In this document: positions 4,795 to 5,847 of the stretch, piece by piece
Layout of the letters: the number at the start of each line of letters is the position of its first letter
How positions within the stretch are numbered: position 1 is the stretch's first letter
Source: Coprococcus sp.
Lineage (GTDB): Bacteria; Bacillota; Clostridia; Lachnospirales; Lachnospiraceae
Direction: 5' to 3'
Assembly (NCBI GenBank): GCA_016297325.1
Contig: JAEDGW010000137.1
Location: 1 to 5,847 of the forward strand
Length of the DNA stretch: 5,847 bases
The notes under the pieces: generated by a model
Database searches by the model: none
What the model was told of the DNA's origin: nothing
The model's input: only the letters and a program-made list of their open reading frames with translations
Translations under genes and position numbers: made by a program

Positions 4795-5847
4795 CTACTT
4801 CCTCACAAGATGTATCTGATAAGCATTGTACTCGCCGAACTTCAGTGGCACTGGGAGTCCGATCTGGTCAAGTCCCTGTCCGCTGTACTCTGCACCGGTC
4901 TCTTCGTCGACGTATGTTGCTGCCGCATCAAGTCCCTTGACTCTGACGAAAGGTACAGGTGAATTGCAGAAGCTCTCAACTGTCACGATATTTACAAGTG
5001 TCTCAGACTTATCCCTTGCCACAAATGACCATGCAGCCACGCCCTTGCTCTTGTCCGCATCCGTCAGCCTGTAGTAGAGTCCATTGTGAAGGAGATCCCA
5101 GTATTTCTTGTAATTTGCAACCTGGACCTTAACCTCTTCCTTCTCCTCATCGCTGACCTTGTTCAGATCAAGCTCGTAGCCGAAGCTTCCTGCCATGGCA
5201 ACGACTGCTCTTGTATTGAAAGGAGTTGTCCTTCCTGTCTGATGGTTTGGAACCGCAGATACGTGTGAACCGACCACTGATATAGGATAGCCAAATGAAG
5301 TTCCATACTGTATGTCAAGTCTGCATATTGCATCTGTGTCATCACTGCACCAGATCTGTGGTGTGTAATACATCATTCCGGCGTCAAATCTTCCACCGCC
5401 GCCGCTGCAGCCCTCGATGAACATCTTAGGATATCTCGCCTGAAGTCTCTCCATGAAGTCATATACACCGAGAACATATTTGTAGAGGATAGTTCCATTG
5501 TTCTGGATTCCCTCTGTCATGGAATATACGTTAAGGATACTTCTGTTCATATCCATCTTTATGTAATCAACATCTATCTTGTCCAGAACTGCTGTCATCT
5601 GGTCAAATATGCAGTTTACAACCTCTTTTCTTGAGAAGTCCAGATTGAGCTGGCTTCTTCCCATGACAGGCTTTCTTCCAGGGATCACAAATGCGTAGTC
5701 TGGGTGCTCCTTGAACAGGTTGCTCTTCTCGGATACCATCTCCGGCTCGATCCAGATACCGAACTTCATGCCGAGATCCTTCACTCTCTTCACGACATCA
5801 GCCAGAGGGCCGCCCATCTTGTCCTCATTTACGAACCAGTCGCCAAG
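4795..5847 (-). CDS. GH36 alpha-galactosidase, C-terminal part (5' end outside window)
   Basis: This enzyme hydrolyses terminal alpha-galactosyl residues from melibiose and raffinose-type sugars, probably in the cytoplasm since GH36 enzymes of gut Firmicutes usually act on imported oligosaccharides (family knowledge). The frame is open to the right edge, where it reads LGDWFVNEDK. The 350 visible residues are roughly half of the usual ~730. Numbering from the Met codon at 5815-5817, I see the barrel strand FGIWIEPEMV (19-28), the nucleophile motif YIKMDMNR with Asp89 (codon 5551-5553), the binding loop GCSGGGGRFD (136-145), and the acid/base motif IWCSDDTDA with Asp159 (codon 5341-5343). The 70-residue spacing between the two Asp matches characterised GH36 enzymes. 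Residues ~265-340 form the C-terminal beta-sandwich, ending intact at TAG (4795-4797). The Met at 5817 is internal, not the start. The usual Trp before the nucleophile is Met here. No promoter is visible; a terminator follows 117 bases after the stop. Confidence 0.95.
   Translation of the reverse strand, partial: LGDWFVNEDKMGGPLADVVKRVKDLGMKFGIWIEPEMVSEKSNLFKEHPDYAFVIPGRKPVMGRSQLNLDFSRKEVVNCIFDQMTAVLDKIDVDYIKMDMNRSILNVYSMTEGIQNNGTILYKYVLGVYDFMERLQARYPKMFIEGCSGGGGRFDAGMMYYTPQIWCSDDTDAICRLDIQYGTSFGYPISVVGSHVSAVPNHQTGRTTPFNTRAVVAMAGSFGYELDLNKVSDEEKEEVKVQVANYKKYWDLLHNGLYYRLTDADKSKGVAAWSFVARDKSETLVNIVTVESFCNSPVPFVRVKGLDAAATYVDEETGAEYSGQGLDQIGLPVPLKFGEYNAYQIHLVRK

Noticed and set aside
5086..5345. 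Short frames on both strands inside the alpha-galactosidase
   Set aside because: They are alternative frames of a strongly supported enzyme gene with no independent start signals.

Overview
The window most resembles a chromosomal segment from a gut Lachnospiraceae bacterium (Firmicutes; a Coprococcus- or Butyrivibrio-like organism would fit). This rests on moderate GC, strong GGAGG-type ribosome binding sites, a GH36 alpha-galactosidase, secreted proteins whose mature N-terminus carries the 'ATPSD' signature, and a membrane protein with an 'EGTTVL' tail. The genus is an inference. Every gene I can support lies on the minus strand, so transcription runs from the right edge to the left.

Right edge (4795-5847): the C-terminal 350 residues of a GH36 alpha-galactosidase with both catalytic aspartates. 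It is followed by a GC-rich branched hairpin with a T-tract (4617-4677), which should terminate its transcript.

Middle gap (3998-4794): about 800 bases without a convincing gene. Besides the terminator it holds a degenerate array of ~24-bp repeats (4359-4541) that reads as an 8-residue periodic peptide in one minus-strand frame but has stops and no start. It also holds a cluster of TATCTTTTTAAG-like motifs in both orientations (4220-4328) and a possible promoter near 4056.

Membrane protein (2819-3997): 392 residues. In order it has an acidic tail with a GTTVL motif, ten 12-13-residue Q/Y/G/N repeats, one transmembrane helix and a small extracytoplasmic domain. It looks like a signalling or envelope protein, possibly a target of a PknB-type kinase and an FHA protein. 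A strong bidirectional terminator (2710-2760) closes the unit.

Left part (1-2540): a large gene for a secreted protein made of several beta-sandwich (PPC-like) domains. It appears broken. The signal peptide is missing, the frame shifts back one base near 1824-1833, and it shifts forward one base near 528-530. It therefore appears as three consecutive reading frames and continues past the left edge. Sequencing error is a real alternative for the two frameshifts.

The genes do not form an obvious pathway: terminators separate them, and they look like independent transcription units. I found no clear novel multi-gene system. The most unusual items are the prion-like membrane protein, the 24-bp repeat array and the doubly frameshifted secreted gene.
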